Assembly (NCBI GenBank): GCA_963728975.1
Contig: CAVSMF010000001.1
Location: 2,046,001-2,110,000, forward strand
Direction: 5' to 3'
Origin: DATFCK01 sp963728975
Lineage (GTDB): Bacteria; Verrucomicrobiota; Verrucomicrobiia; Chthoniobacterales; UBA10450
DNA: 64,000 nt
The position numbers and the translations under genes were made by a program. This document shows, in pieces, positions 1 to 8,312 of this stretch (its first letter is position 1; every line of letters starts with the position of its first letter). The notes under the pieces are model-generated. The model had not been told where the DNA came from. It searched no databases and was given only the letters and a program-made list of their open reading frames with translations.

Positions 1-966
1 CCGGGCCCGGGCGATCAATTCGGTAATTTCTTCCGCCCGCTGCCGGTTGAGTTCGATCCGTCCCTGATGCCCGGCGATCTCGCTCTGCAACCGTTCAATT
101 TCCGTCCGTGCATCCGCGATCTCGCCGTCAGTTTGCTCCAGACTCCGCCTGGTTTCCGCCAGCGCATTTTCGTGCTGCTCGATCTGGTCGCGGGCAGCCC
201 GCTCCTTCGCGGTTATGGACTCGATCTCGGCGCGGCATTGCCGCAGATCGCTCTCCAACTTATCGAGCTTTCTCCTGGAATGGTGGGTATCGAGCACTTG
301 CAAGTCTGCCAGCAGCGACTGATAACGCCGCGCCTTGCCGGCCTGGCGCTGGAGCGAGCCGATCTGCCGCTTGACCTCCTTGATGATGTCGCCAATCCGC
401 AAAAGATTCGCCTCGGTCGCCTCCAGTTTTCTCAGGGCCTCGCGCTTTTGAGTTTTGTATTTCGTTATACCAGCTGCTTCTTCGAAGATGGCCCGGCGAT
501 CTTCCGGCCGGGAGCTGAGGATGAGATCGATCTTCCCCTGTTCCATCATCGAGTAGGCGCTGCGGGCCACCCCGGTATCGGCGAACAGATTTTGAATATC
601 GCGCAAGCGACACCCGGTTTTGTTCAGGAAATATTCCGAGTTGCCGTCGCGATAGATCCGCCGCGTCACCCGGACGTCATGCCAGTCCACCCCCAGTTCG
701 GCCCCGCAATTGGTCAAGGTGAGCGAAACCTCGGCAAACCCGAGTGGCTTGCGGGTTTCGGCTCCGTTGAAAATGACATCAGCCATTTCGCCGCCCCGCA
801 GCGATTTGGCGGACTGTTCCCCCAGGACCCAGCGCACCGCATCGAGCAGGTTGGATTTCCCGCACCCGTTAGGGCCGACGATGGCGGTGATGCCTTCGTG
901 GAAATGGAAGACCGTTTTATCGGCAAACGATTTGAACCCGAAAAGTTCGAGAGATTGGAGATGCAT
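1..966 (-). CDS. smc: Chromosome segregation protein SMC, N-terminal part
   Basis: First 322 codons of a structural maintenance of chromosomes ATPase, read leftward and running off the left edge; the frame has no stop between 966 and 1. The ATG at 966 opens directly into the ABC-type head (MHLQSLELFGFKSF). Walker A GPNGCGKSN is at residues 31-39 and the conserved LRGGEMADVIFNG stretch follows at 56-68. From about residue 165 the protein turns into a Glu/Arg/Gln/Leu-rich coiled coil, the first arm of SMC. Hinge, second arm and signature/Walker B half lie outside the window. In the family this ATPase compacts and segregates chromosomes with ScpA/ScpB, which are not visible here. Confidence 0.95.
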   Translation of the reverse strand, partial: MHLQSLELFGFKSFADKTVFHFHEGITAIVGPNGCGKSNLLDAVRWVLGEQSAKSLRGGEMADVIFNGAETRKPLGFAEVSLTLTNCGAELGVDWHDVRVTRRIYRDGNSEYFLNKTGCRLRDIQNLFADTGVARSAYSMMEQGKIDLILSSRPEDRRAIFEEAAGITKYKTQKREALRKLEATEANLLRIGDIIKEVKRQIGSLQRQAGKARRYQSLLADLQVLDTHHSRRKLDKLESDLRQCRAEIESITAKERAARDQIEQHENALAETRRSLEQTDGEIADARTEIERLQSEIAGHQGRIELNRQRAEEITELIARAR

Positions 967-1100
967 CAGGCCGGACCGGTCCGGTAGCGGGTAACAGGTT
1001 TAAAACGCTAAATACTATGCCTCAAAACCTCTGACAAGCCAATTCCTACAATTTATGGGGTCGGTCCGGCGCCCAACCACAGGATATTGGGGTTGGAGCG

Positions 1101-2417
1101 TTACTTCGCCTTTTTGGTAATAAGCTCGCGGATAAAGTAGAGCAGCGACGCTCCCACCATGCAGATGGCTGTGATCTCGAATTCGCCTTTGGTGCCGTGG
1201 GCCAGGACCCAGATAATCACGGCAATGGCCAGGATCGGAACCAACGTCGCTCCGGGAAATCGGAACGGCGGCCCATCACTGCGGACATCGCGCCGATTCA
1301 ACTCCAGCGCAGCCAGACAACAAAGAATGTAAAGAAGAAGCACCGCCATGTTCGACAGGACCGCGAGCTTCTGAAAGGTCGAGCTGAATGAGAGCAAAAA
1401 CGCCAGCGCCGCGTAGGTCACGATGGCTACGTTCGGGGTATGAAATCGCGGATGCACCCGGGCGAACCATTTTGGAATAAATCTGTCCCGTCCCAAAGCA
1501 AAGATGATCCGGGGTGAGCTGAGGATGTCGCTGGTTGCGAAACCGAAAGCGGAGACGACAAGGCCGATTAACATGAGCATTCGCCCGGTATTCCCGAGAA
1601 ACCGCCCGGCGGCTTCGGCCAGGGCCGTGTCGGTATACTTTCCCAAGTCGGGGCCCAGAACACCGAGCGCGACCAATTGAATCATGATGTAGAGCAAAGT
1701 CGTTATGCCGAGGGCGATGAAAATTGCGCGCGGCACAGTTCGCGCCGGCTGTTTGATTTCGCCGCTCGGGACGAGAGCGACCTCGACCCCGACGAACGCG
1801 AACAGCAACTGGAGGACACTGCGCCCAAGGGGTCCGCCGGCTGGCCAGCCCGGCCAGGCCAGCGCTTCCGGCCGGAGAAAGAAAACGCCGGCAACGACGA
1901 AAACGAGCAAGGGGGCAAGCTTGATCAAAGTCACCGCTTCGACGGCGCGGGCTCCGCCCCGGACACCCCGGACGTTGATCGTGGTCAGCAGCAGCAAGAC
2001 GAACAAAATAGTCGCGACCCGTCCGGAACGACCTGCCAGCAGGGGAATTAGTTCCGCCACCGAACTGGCGATAAGCCCCACGATTGCGGAAATGGCCAGG
2101 ATTGCCGTGAGAAAATAGAGGACACCCGCCAAAAACCCGAAGTAGCGGCCAAAGGCGACTTCAACATAGGCGTAAAGTCCTCCCGTGAGCGAAACCCGGC
2201 TCCCGGCCATGGCGAAGGAGCTGACAAACAGGCACATTGCGCCGCCACAAATGACATAGGCCAGCGGTGACGCGGCGCCGATCTGCGCGGCGACTAATGC
2301 CGGCAACGCGAAAATGCCCGCGCCAACGGTGGAGTTAACAATGTTGGCGGTGAGTCCTGGAATTCCAATGGCGCGAACCAAGCCGGCTTCTTCCTTGGGG
2401 ACGGCGGCGGCGGTCAT
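1101..2417 (-). CDS. APC-superfamily amino acid permease
   Basis: A 438-residue integral membrane protein with about twelve hydrophobic segments. The first segment carries the glycine-rich motif NSTVGAGIFALPA (residues 28-40), the unwound substrate-binding helix of amino acid-polyamine-organocation transporters. No ATPase or soluble domain is attached, so transport is presumably ion- or exchange-driven across the inner membrane. The substrate cannot be assigned. It is read in the same direction as smc, with 134 bases between its stop and the smc start, and it diverges from the M20 peptidase gene across a 30-unit heptamer array, so its own promoter region is largely occupied by repeat DNA. Confidence 0.88.
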   Translation of the reverse strand: MTAAAVPKEEAGLVRAIGIPGLTANIVNSTVGAGIFALPALVAAQIGAASPLAYVICGGAMCLFVSSFAMAGSRVSLTGGLYAYVEVAFGRYFGFLAGVLYFLTAILAISAIVGLIASSVAELIPLLAGRSGRVATILFVLLLLTTINVRGVRGGARAVEAVTLIKLAPLLVFVVAGVFFLRPEALAWPGWPAGGPLGRSVLQLLFAFVGVEVALVPSGEIKQPARTVPRAIFIALGITTLLYIMIQLVALGVLGPDLGKYTDTALAEAAGRFLGNTGRMLMLIGLVVSAFGFATSDILSSPRIIFALGRDRFIPKWFARVHPRFHTPNVAIVTYAALAFLLSFSSTFQKLAVLSNMAVLLLYILCCLAALELNRRDVRSDGPPFRFPGATLVPILAIAVIIWVLAHGTKGEFEITAICMVGASLLYFIRELITKKAK

Positions 2418-2503
2418 CCGCAGAGATTGGCGGAAGTGAAAACAAATCTCAATGGATAAGACGTATCGCCGGTGGCTGCTCGTGCCTTCATGGATCGTTC
2501 AGA

Positions 2504-2713
2504 TTGAACGTTGAGTGTAGAGCGTTGAGCGTTGAGCGTTAAACGTTGAGCGTCGAGCATTGAACGTTGAGCGTTGAACGTTGAACGTTGAACGTTGAGC
2601 GTCGAGCGTTAAACGTTGAGCGTTGAGCGTTGGACGTTGAACGTTGAGCGTTGAACGTTGAGCGTTGAACGTTGAGCGTCGAGCGTTAAACGTTGAGCGT
2701 CGAGCGTTGGACG
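2504..2713. repeat. Array of 30 in-register heptamers (TTGARCG type)
   Basis: Thirty consecutive 7-bp units run without one phase slip. Most are TTGAGCG or TTGAACG; variants include TTAAACG, TCGAGCG, TTGGACG, TAGAGCG and TTGAGTG. The array fills most of the 327-bp gap between the divergent permease and M20 peptidase genes and ends 31 bases before the peptidase ATG. Because 21 bases equal three units, any reading frame through it gives a 7-residue periodic peptide, which produces an artefactual 197-codon antisense frame at 2499-3092. It resembles in style the heptanucleotide STRR arrays of heterocystous cyanobacteria. Shorter relatives are at 7730-7771 and inside tgt. Confidence 0.95.
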
Positions 2714-2744
2714 TTCTCCCCAACTTGGGTTTAAGCTTCCGGTC

Positions 2745-4079
2745 ATGCGCGAAAAACATTTGCAGGATTTTTATTCCTTTCTTCGTTTCCCAAGTGTTTC
2801 CACCGATGAGGCGTTCGCGGACAAAGTTCGCGATTGCGCCGAATGGTTGTCGGAGAAGCTGAAAACGATCGGGCTCGAATCGCAGGTGATCCCAACCGCG
2901 GGCCATCCGGTGGTGTGGGCGCATAATAAACATCAGGACGGTCGGCGCACGGTTTTGATTTACGGTCATTACGATGTTCAGCCCCCCGACCCGCTCGAGC
3001 TTTGGGATTCGCCGCCGTTCGAACCGGTCGTGAAAGACGGGTACGTTTTTGCCCGCGGCGCGACCGATAACAAGGGCCAGATCCTGGCTCATATCCTCGG
3101 CGTCCAGGAAACGCTCGAGACCGACGGTGAATTACCGGTCAATTTGCATTTTGTGATCGAAGGCGAGGAAGAGATTGGCAGCGGCAATCTCGTGCCATTC
3201 TTGAAAGAACATCGGGCAGACCTCAAATGCGACGTGGTGGTTGTGTCCGATACTGGAATGATCGCGCCGCGCACTCCCACCCTGAGTTACGGTCTCCGGG
3301 GTGTGGCGGCCTTGGAGATGAAAGTGACGGGCCCCAAAATCGATTTGCATTCGGGAGTTTTTGGCGGCGCCGTGGCCAACCCGGCGGCGGCCCTGGCCTC
3401 TTTGCTGGCCAGCCTGCATGATGGGAAAGGACACATCACCATCCCCGGTTTTTACGACGATGTTGCGCCCCTGCAGGATTGGGAACGTGAGGCCTGGCGA
3501 AAAATTCCGGTTGATGCCGACGCGGAAGTTTTAACCGAGACCGGCGCGCCGGAGCTTTTCGGAGAAGCCGGCTATAGCACGCTCGAGCGGCTCTGGGCGC
3601 GGCCGACCGCGGAGATCAACGGGTTAGGGGGAGGCTACCAGGGGCCCGGAACAAAAACGGTGATTCCGAGTCACGTCATGGCCAAGCTAACTTTTCGCCT
3701 CGTGCCTAACCAAAAAGCCGACCAAATCGTCGGGCTGGCCAAGAAACATCTCCAGAAAAATTTGCCATCCGGCGTGATTTTGGAGATGACCGGCGGCCAT
3801 AACGGTCCGTGGTATTTGACCGATCCCAAATCGAAGCTGTCACAAGCGGCACAGCGGGCGTTGAGCAAGGCGTTCGGTCGGGAGGTGGCTCTCATCCGGG
3901 AAGGGGGCAGCATTCCGATCGTGAGCGATTTCCGCAACATCCTTGGAGTCGAAACTTTGCTCATTGGTCTGGCTCTTGCCAACTGTCGGGCCCATTCGCC
4001 AAACGAAAATTTCCCGCTCGAAAATCTCGAAGCCGGCATTCGAATGAATAAAGCTGTTCTCAAAGAGATAGCCGCGTAG
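2745..4079 (+). CDS. M20-family metallopeptidase (dipeptidase type)
   Basis: A 444-residue cytosolic zinc peptidase of the M20/ArgE-CPG2-DapE superfamily, closest in layout to the M20 dipeptidase subgroup. Visible metal and catalytic signatures are GHYDVQPP (His75, Asp77), ARGATDNKG with bridging Asp108, and the general-base cluster EGEEEIGSG at residues 139-147. The lid/dimerisation domain follows at about 190-320, containing DLHSGVFGG, and a late His occurs in NCRAHSPNE near the C terminus. It probably hydrolyses dipeptides or short peptides; exact substrate is unknown. The ATG lies just downstream of the heptamer array. It is followed 15 bases later by an NlpC/P60 gene, so the two may share a transcript. 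Confidence 0.9.
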   Translation: MREKHLQDFYSFLRFPSVSTDEAFADKVRDCAEWLSEKLKTIGLESQVIPTAGHPVVWAHNKHQDGRRTVLIYGHYDVQPPDPLELWDSPPFEPVVKDGYVFARGATDNKGQILAHILGVQETLETDGELPVNLHFVIEGEEEIGSGNLVPFLKEHRADLKCDVVVVSDTGMIAPRTPTLSYGLRGVAALEMKVTGPKIDLHSGVFGGAVANPAAALASLLASLHDGKGHITIPGFYDDVAPLQDWEREAWRKIPVDADAEVLTETGAPELFGEAGYSTLERLWARPTAEINGLGGGYQGPGTKTVIPSHVMAKLTFRLVPNQKADQIVGLAKKHLQKNLPSGVILEMTGGHNGPWYLTDPKSKLSQAAQRALSKAFGREVALIREGGSIPIVSDFRNILGVETLLIGLALANCRAHSPNENFPLENLEAGIRMNKAVLKEIAA

Positions 4080-4094
4080 GGTCTTGAATCGGAG

Positions 4095-5138
4095 ATGAGA
4101 TCGAAGTTTGCGATCGTAATTTTACTGATCACGGCGACGGCAATCACCGCCGATATTAGGGCTGCGGAACGGGAATCGTTCTTCTCCCGGCTGAAGCATT
4201 TTTTTACCGCCACTCCCACGCCGGCGCCGACGCCAAAGAAGAAGAGGAAAACCTCCTCGAAACGAAAGCACAGAGCGACGCCTTCGGCTCGAGCCAGCGC
4301 GACCCCCAAACCGAGACCGTCGCCTTCACCCAGCGCCACCCCTTCTCCCGAGTCGTCGAATACGCCTTCGCCCACTCCGTCCGAAACGCCGGAACCGACC
4401 GCTTCGGCCGCAGCCGGGGAAGGCCTAACGACAGGAGAATCGGCCTCGCCGTCCCCGACTCCGGTAGAAACGCCCGAACCTTCCCCTACAATTTCACCCA
4501 GCCCGATCGCCACCGCCACGCCGACACCGGCGCCAACCGTTACTCCTTTTCCCCCGCGGAAAAACGTGGCGACCGTGGCCATTGCGCCCGCGGAAATTTC
4601 CGGATACGACAGCTATCCGGCCAATGTCCGCAAACTGCTCGACATCGCGCTCGGTCTGACCGGGCGGAATCTCGGCTACAAGTACGGTTCGGCGGATCCG
4701 GCCAGGGGTGGAATGGATTGCTCCGGATTTATCTATTATGTCCTGAGCAAGGCCGGGATCAGCGATGTTCCGCGGGACGCGCGTGACCAATACGTCTGGG
4801 TTCGGAAAGCGGGAAAGTTTGAAGCTGTTTTGGGCCGGAGTCAGGATACCTTCGAGCTGGATGCATTGAAGCCGGGCGATCTCCTTTTTTGGGCCGGAAC
4901 CTACAATGTCGATCGCGATCCTGCGATCACCCACACCATGATTTATCTCGGCCGGGAAAAAGCGACCAACCAGCGGATCATGGTGGGGGCAAGCGACGGG
5001 CGCACCTACAAAGGGCACTCCCGTTTCGGTGTGAGTGTTTTCGATTTCAAAATTGCGGGCCGGCATACCGATTCCGAGGAGAAATCCGAAGCGACATTTG
5101 TCGGCTACGCCAGCATTCCGGGGTTGGGCGCGGACTGA
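4095..5138 (+). CDS. Secreted NlpC/P60-family hydrolase with Pro/Ser/Thr linker
   Basis: A 347-residue exported protein. Residues 1-23 form a signal peptide. Residues about 40-155 are a low-complexity Pro/Thr/Ser/Ala linker of TPSPTP-like units with a short Lys/Arg cluster at 48-60, probably wall-spanning. The C-terminal domain (about 172-345) is NlpC/P60: catalytic Cys209 in MDCSGFIYYVLS and His280 in AITHTMIYLG, with PGDLLFWAG between them. The family cleaves gamma-D-glutamyl-diamino acid bonds in peptidoglycan peptides. Its position behind a peptidase gene fits muropeptide handling, but that is inference. Confidence 0.88.
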   Translation: MRSKFAIVILLITATAITADIRAAERESFFSRLKHFFTATPTPAPTPKKKRKTSSKRKHRATPSARASATPKPRPSPSPSATPSPESSNTPSPTPSETPEPTASAAAGEGLTTGESASPSPTPVETPEPSPTISPSPIATATPTPAPTVTPFPPRKNVATVAIAPAEISGYDSYPANVRKLLDIALGLTGRNLGYKYGSADPARGGMDCSGFIYYVLSKAGISDVPRDARDQYVWVRKAGKFEAVLGRSQDTFELDALKPGDLLFWAGTYNVDRDPAITHTMIYLGREKATNQRIMVGASDGRTYKGHSRFGVSVFDFKIAGRHTDSEEKSEATFVGYASIPGLGAD

Positions 5139-5159
5139 GCGTGTCGAAAGATCGCAAGG

Positions 5160-5317
5160 TGTAGCTACCGGCCTGTGGCCGGTTTTATGCCACCGTTTCC
5201 AAAAGGCCTTGTCGTTAAGCGCTCCTACCGCTTCAACCTTGAAGCCAGGCTCTGTTCCCGAGTTGCATCCCGGTTCTTGAATAGGAATTAATGCGGCGGT
5301 CGCAGACCGCCGCTACA
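5160..5317. repeat. Intergenic element with TGTAGC/GCTACA ends and two hairpins
   Basis: The 158-bp stretch starts TGTAGC (5160-5165) and ends GCTACA (5312-5317). Just inside each end is a compact hairpin: ACCGGCC-TGT-GGCCGGT at 5167-5183 and the perfect 9-bp GCGGCGGTC-GCA-GACCGCCGC at 5293-5313. This looks like a paired REP/MITE-type element. No reading frame inside it looks genuine. Confidence 0.55.
5167..5187 (+). terminator. Possible rho-independent terminator after the NlpC/P60 gene
   Basis: A 7-bp perfect stem ACCGGCC/GGCCGGT with a TGT loop is followed by TTTT, 28 bases past the stop codon. It is also the left hairpin of the 5160-5317 element, so termination may be incidental. Confidence 0.45.
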
Positions 5318-5326
5318 AGGGAGCGC

Positions 5327-5536
5327 TCAGTCGTTGTTTTCTGCTTCCGGAATGGGAGCAGGCGAGGGCGAGGCGGTGGCGCTCATGCTACCGGCGGGGG
5401 GCGGTTGCTTCCGGTTAAACGAGAGCGAATGAGTATCGCGGTAATGGCTAATGATTGCTCCGGCAAGCAGGGCCAGGAGAATGAAGATCACCACCCGTTG
5501 CTCGGGCTTGGTCAATCGGAACAGGGGCGCGTTCAT
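5327..5536 (-). CDS. Small single-span membrane protein, unknown
   Basis: A 69-residue protein whose ATG overlaps the queC stop by four bases (5533-5536), a classic translational-coupling arrangement. Residues 14-30 (RVVIFILLALLAGAIIS) form one hydrophobic span after a short charged N terminus. The remaining 35 residues are a Pro/Ser/Ala-rich tail ending in PEAENND. No enzymatic motif is visible. Coupling to queC suggests it is translated, but it need not be functionally linked to queuosine synthesis. Confidence 0.65.
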   Translation of the reverse strand: MNAPLFRLTKPEQRVVIFILLALLAGAIISHYRDTHSLSFNRKQPPPAGSMSATASPSPAPIPEAENND

Positions 5537-6219
5537 TGGGCGGCATAGTGGATCGGATCGGTTAGGCCGGCCTCCTCAAATCCTTTGCCACGCAATAAAC
5601 AAGCGTCGCACCGACCGCAGGGCCGCCCGTCGGCGGTTGGATCGTAGCAGCTGTGGGTGAGCGAGAGATCCACCCCGAGATGAAATGCTTTGCGAACAAT
5701 ATCGGCTTTCGACATCTGAATCAGCGGAGCGTGCACCTTCACCGATCCGCCTTCGGTCCCGGCTTTGGTTGCCAGGTTGGCCAGGCTTTCGAAGGCAGCG
5801 ATGTATTCCGGACGGCAATCGGGGTAACCGCTGTAATCCAGGGCGTTTACACCGATAAAAATATCGGCGGCCCCGAGCGTCTCGGCCCAGGCAAGCGCAT
5901 AAGCAAGAAAAATGGTGTTCCGCGCCGGCACGTAGGTGACGGGAATGCCGGTCGCCATTTCGACTTCAGACCGCGATTTCGGAACTGCCAAATTGTCGGT
6001 CAGGGCGGAGCCCGCGAAAATGTCGGAAGCGATTGTGACTATGCGATGTTCCTTTATCCCTAACGATTGGGCGACGCGCCGGGCCGCGGCCAGTTCGATG
6101 TGATGGCGCTGACCGTAGTCGAAAGAAAGCGCATGAATTTCGAATCCCTGCGATTTCGCTATGGCCGCGGTGGTGGCGGAATCGAGTCCGCCACTAAGCA
6201 AAATGACGGCGGGTTTCAT
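5533..6219 (-). CDS. queC: 7-cyano-7-deazaguanine synthase QueC
   Basis: A 228-residue ATP-dependent enzyme that converts 7-carboxy-7-deazaguanine and ammonia to preQ0, the shared precursor of queuosine. The PP-loop SGGLDS is at residues 9-14, FDYGQRHHIEL follows near residue 33, and the C terminus has the zinc-binding cluster SCYDPTADGRPCGRCDACLL with four cysteines. Length is normal. It lies downstream of queF in the same direction, separated by 137 bases that contain a GTGTCAT/ATGACAC palindromic repeat. With queF and tgt this gives three queuosine-pathway genes in the window; queD, queE, queA and queG are not seen. Confidence 0.95.
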   Translation of the reverse strand: MKPAVILLSGGLDSATTAAIAKSQGFEIHALSFDYGQRHHIELAAARRVAQSLGIKEHRIVTIASDIFAGSALTDNLAVPKSRSEVEMATGIPVTYVPARNTIFLAYALAWAETLGAADIFIGVNALDYSGYPDCRPEYIAAFESLANLATKAGTEGGSVKVHAPLIQMSKADIVRKAFHLGVDLSLTHSCYDPTADGRPCGRCDACLLRGKGFEEAGLTDPIHYAAQ

Positions 6220-6228
6220 CGGTAGCCA

Positions 6229-6324
6229 GTGTCATCCTGAGCATAGCGAAGCGAAGTCGAAGGATCCCGCTCAACAGTTGCTCGGTCTGGAAACGGGATT
6301 CCTCGGCTGCGCTCGAAATGACAC
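6229..6324. repeat. Palindromic dispersed repeat, GTGTCAT...ATGACAC
   Basis: A 96-bp element between queF and queC. Ends are a perfect 7-bp inverted repeat, GTGTCAT (6229-6235) and ATGACAC (6318-6324). Inner arms also pair in part (GAAGGATCCCG against CGGGATTCCTCG). Full or near-full relatives occur at 6838-6920, 28089-28183, 47971-48080 and 50047-50156, always between genes. Confidence 0.85.
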
Positions 6325-6356
6325 GGCATCTTTACCGCCCATCGCGGCCGCTAGGT

Positions 6357-6773
6357 TTAACGATTTGCTGAGGCATATTCCGCGCGCACACTCAGGGCGA
6401 TTCCTCCGCGGGCCGAAAATTGCGCCGCGACGGTTGCTTCACGTGGCCGGCATGCTTTCACAAAATCGTCCAGGATGCGATTGGTCACGGCTTCGTTGAA
6501 AGCGCGTTCGTTCCGGTAGGATGCCAGATAAAACTTGAGCGATTTGCTTTCGACACAAAGCCGGTCCGGCACGTAGTCGATTTCTATCCGGGCAAAATCG
6601 GCCTGGCCGGTGACGGGGCAAAGCGACGTAAAATCATCCGTTTCAAAATGGATGCGGTAACTGCGCCGGGCCGGATTCGGAAACGTTTCCAGGCGCGCCT
6701 GGGTGGGCGACGCCGGGATTTTGGCTTCGCTTCGACCGAGAAGGGTCAGTCGGGAGGGCGTTTTCTTTGCCAC
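6357..6773 (-). CDS. queF: NADPH-dependent preQ0 reductase QueF (short, unimodular type)
   Basis: A 138-residue T-fold enzyme that reduces the nitrile of preQ0 to the aminomethyl group of preQ1. The nucleophilic cysteine is in TSLCPVTGQADF, with its partner Asp in the same motif, and the NADPH-binding QueF motif ESKSLKFYL follows about 25 residues later. The length matches the short Bacillus-type subfamily rather than the two-domain E. coli type. It is the first gene of a leftward queF-queC-small membrane protein unit. Its upstream neighbour diverges from it, so a promoter should lie in 6774-6968, partly overlapped by a repeat. Confidence 0.93.
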   Translation of the reverse strand: MAKKTPSRLTLLGRSEAKIPASPTQARLETFPNPARRSYRIHFETDDFTSLCPVTGQADFARIEIDYVPDRLCVESKSLKFYLASYRNERAFNEAVTNRILDDFVKACRPREATVAAQFSARGGIALSVRAEYASANR

Positions 6774-6837
6774 GGTCTCAATTAACAGCTCCCGGGAGAG
6801 CAGTTCAATCGCAACCTGGGCGATCCGGCCCGGTTGG

Positions 6838-6920
6838 TGATTGGAAGCGGAGCTGAAGAATCCCGTGGTGCGAGCTCCCAGGTAGCGTCTCGGGATTCCT
6901 CGACTTCGCTCGGAATGACA
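6838..6920. repeat. Degenerate copy of the GTCAT/ATGAC palindromic repeat
   Basis: The right arm is well preserved (CGGGATTCCTCG, then CGGAATGACA ending at 6920); the left arm is eroded around GAAGAATCCCG. It sits in the divergent gap between queF and the hemerythrin-like gene. Reading through it gives a false 45-residue N-terminal extension of the latter. Confidence 0.7.
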
Positions 6921-6968
6921 ATGATCTTGGCGACCGTCGCGCCGTATTGCATCGATTCAGATATTACA

Positions 6969-7688
6969 ATGTCAGATATGTTGTCAGGTATTTCCGCGCC
7001 CGGCACTTCCACTCGCCGCGCCTTTATCAAAGCAGGACTGCTCATCGGCGGCGTTTCGGCGGCCGGCTTACGGGTTGGACGCGGCGCCGAAGAAAAGGAA
7101 GAAGAGGTTTCGCCAGGCGAGGACCTGATGCGGGAGCACGGAGTCCTGAAGCGAGTGCTGCTGGTTTATGGAGAAGCCATCCGCAGGCTCGACGCCGGCG
7201 AGGATCTGCCGCCCGAAGCCGTGGCCGACTCGGCTAAAATCATTCGCAATTTCATCGAAGATTATCACGAAAAACTGGAGGAAAACTTTCTTTTTCCGCG
7301 TTTCGAGAAGGCCAAGCAGTTTACTGATCTGGTGAAAGTGTTGCGGGAGCAGCATGCCGCGGGACGGCGGGTGACCGACATCACCCTGGGGCTGGCTACG
7401 CTATCCGCCTTCAAGAATACCGGCGAGCGGAGCAAACTCACCGATTCGATGCGGCAATTTATTCGGATGTACAATCCTCACGAGGCGCGCGAGGACACCG
7501 TGCTTTTCCCGGCATTTCGCAAAATCGTCAGCGGACATGAGTACGATTCGTTAGGGGAAGATTTTGAGAAGAAGGAGCACGAACTGTTTGGCGAGGACGG
7601 GTTCGAGATGATGGTCGATAAGGTAGCGGCCATCGAAAAGAAGCTCGGTATTTACGATCTGGCTAAATTCACGCCAACCATGCATTAA
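6969..7688 (+). CDS. Tat-exported hemerythrin (HHE) domain protein
   Basis: From the ATG at 6969 the protein is 239 residues. It begins with a twin-arginine signal (STRRAFIKAGLLIGG), so export of a folded, probably metal-loaded protein is expected. The mature part is a hemerythrin HHE-type four-helix bundle with spaced carboxylate/His ligands: DLMREHGVLKR, EDYHEKLEENFLFPRF, LREQHAAGRR and MYNPHEAREDTVLFPAF. These match the His-His-Glu pattern of di-iron sites that bind O2 or sense redox. The frame stays open upstream to 6834, but that part is repeat-derived. A second ATG at 6978 is possible. No partner gene indicates a pathway. Confidence 0.85.
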   Translation: MSDMLSGISAPGTSTRRAFIKAGLLIGGVSAAGLRVGRGAEEKEEEVSPGEDLMREHGVLKRVLLVYGEAIRRLDAGEDLPPEAVADSAKIIRNFIEDYHEKLEENFLFPRFEKAKQFTDLVKVLREQHAAGRRVTDITLGLATLSAFKNTGERSKLTDSMRQFIRMYNPHEAREDTVLFPAFRKIVSGHEYDSLGEDFEKKEHELFGEDGFEMMVDKVAAIEKKLGIYDLAKFTPTMH

Positions 7689-7729
7689 TGGCTGGCTTTT
7701 TCCCTGGGTAAACTGCCAAACCACGGGCG

Positions 7730-7771
7730 CTGAGCATTGGACGTTGCACGTTGAGGGTTGCGTGTTGAAAA
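7730..7771. repeat. Short TTGARCG-type heptamer array (six units)
   Basis: Six 7-bp units in register: CTGAGCA, TTGGACG, TTGCACG, TTGAGGG, TTGCGTG, TTGAAAA. It is a degraded relative of the 2504-2713 array and sits 43 bases before the next start codon. Confidence 0.7.
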
Positions 7772-7813
7772 TATCCTGGCTTTAGATTTCGCCTTTGAGA
7801 AACAACCCCAAAA

Positions 7814-8197
7814 ATGCCCGACCCTAATCGTGTTTCCGTTATCGACATGATCGCCCACGACTCCAGGGCGGATGAAATCGTGCTGGTGATGAATGAACCC
7901 GCGGTTTGGGACGGATCCGATCCGCGCCTGCACGAGTTGCAGGAGCGTTTTAATGCCTATGCTTCATTTCTCCTCGATGGCGAGCTGGCCGAGACCTATC
8001 CCGAGCTCGCGGGAAAGAAAGGGCGCATTGAAGTGCGCTGCGAACACATGCCGGACGCGCGGGCGATCGAATTGCTCGGTATGATTCACGACCAACTCCA
8101 GTTTCAAGAGATCAAAATGGAGGTCGTGGTTAATGGGATCAAGGATGGGTGCGGACCTAGTTGCGGGTGCCAGGGTGGGAAAATGGCGGGCTCGTAG
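7814..8197 (+). CDS. Small conserved-looking protein with Cys-rich tail (DUF6572-like)
   Basis: A 127-residue cytosolic protein. The N-terminal half (VSVIDMIAHDSRADEIVLVM, then AVWDGSDPRLHELQERFNAY) resembles the small uncharacterised DUF6572 family as I recall it; I cannot verify this. The C terminus ends in NGIKDGCGPSCGCQGG, three cysteines in a CGPSCGC pattern that could bind metal or a cluster. Coding character is good. Function unknown. Confidence 0.7.
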   Translation: MPDPNRVSVIDMIAHDSRADEIVLVMNEPAVWDGSDPRLHELQERFNAYASFLLDGELAETYPELAGKKGRIEVRCEHMPDARAIELLGMIHDQLQFQEIKMEVVVNGIKDGCGPSCGCQGGKMAGS

Positions 8198-8312
8198 CCG
8201 CCGAAGGAGACGCGATATCTCTTCGAGCTCGAAAGCCGGTGACCCCAGGCGCCGAGGACGCCGCTTCTACTTGGGCGACAGGGGCTGGCGCAGCGGTCGG
8301 CGTGAGAGTGTG

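Noticed and set aside
2504..2713. CRISPR array
   Set aside because: Units are 7 bp with no unique spacers and no cas genes are nearby.
2499..3092. 197-codon minus-strand frame over the heptamer array
   Set aside because: Its 7-residue periodicity is produced by the 7-bp repeat, and the rest is antisense to the M20 peptidase.
3671..4582. 303-codon minus-strand frame rich in Gly/Val
   Set aside because: Antisense to the peptidase end and the Pro/Ser/Thr linker of the NlpC/P60 gene; composition mirrors that linker.
6834..6968. 45-codon upstream extension of the hemerythrin-like gene
   Set aside because: The segment is a palindromic repeat; the Tat signal begins after ATG 6969.
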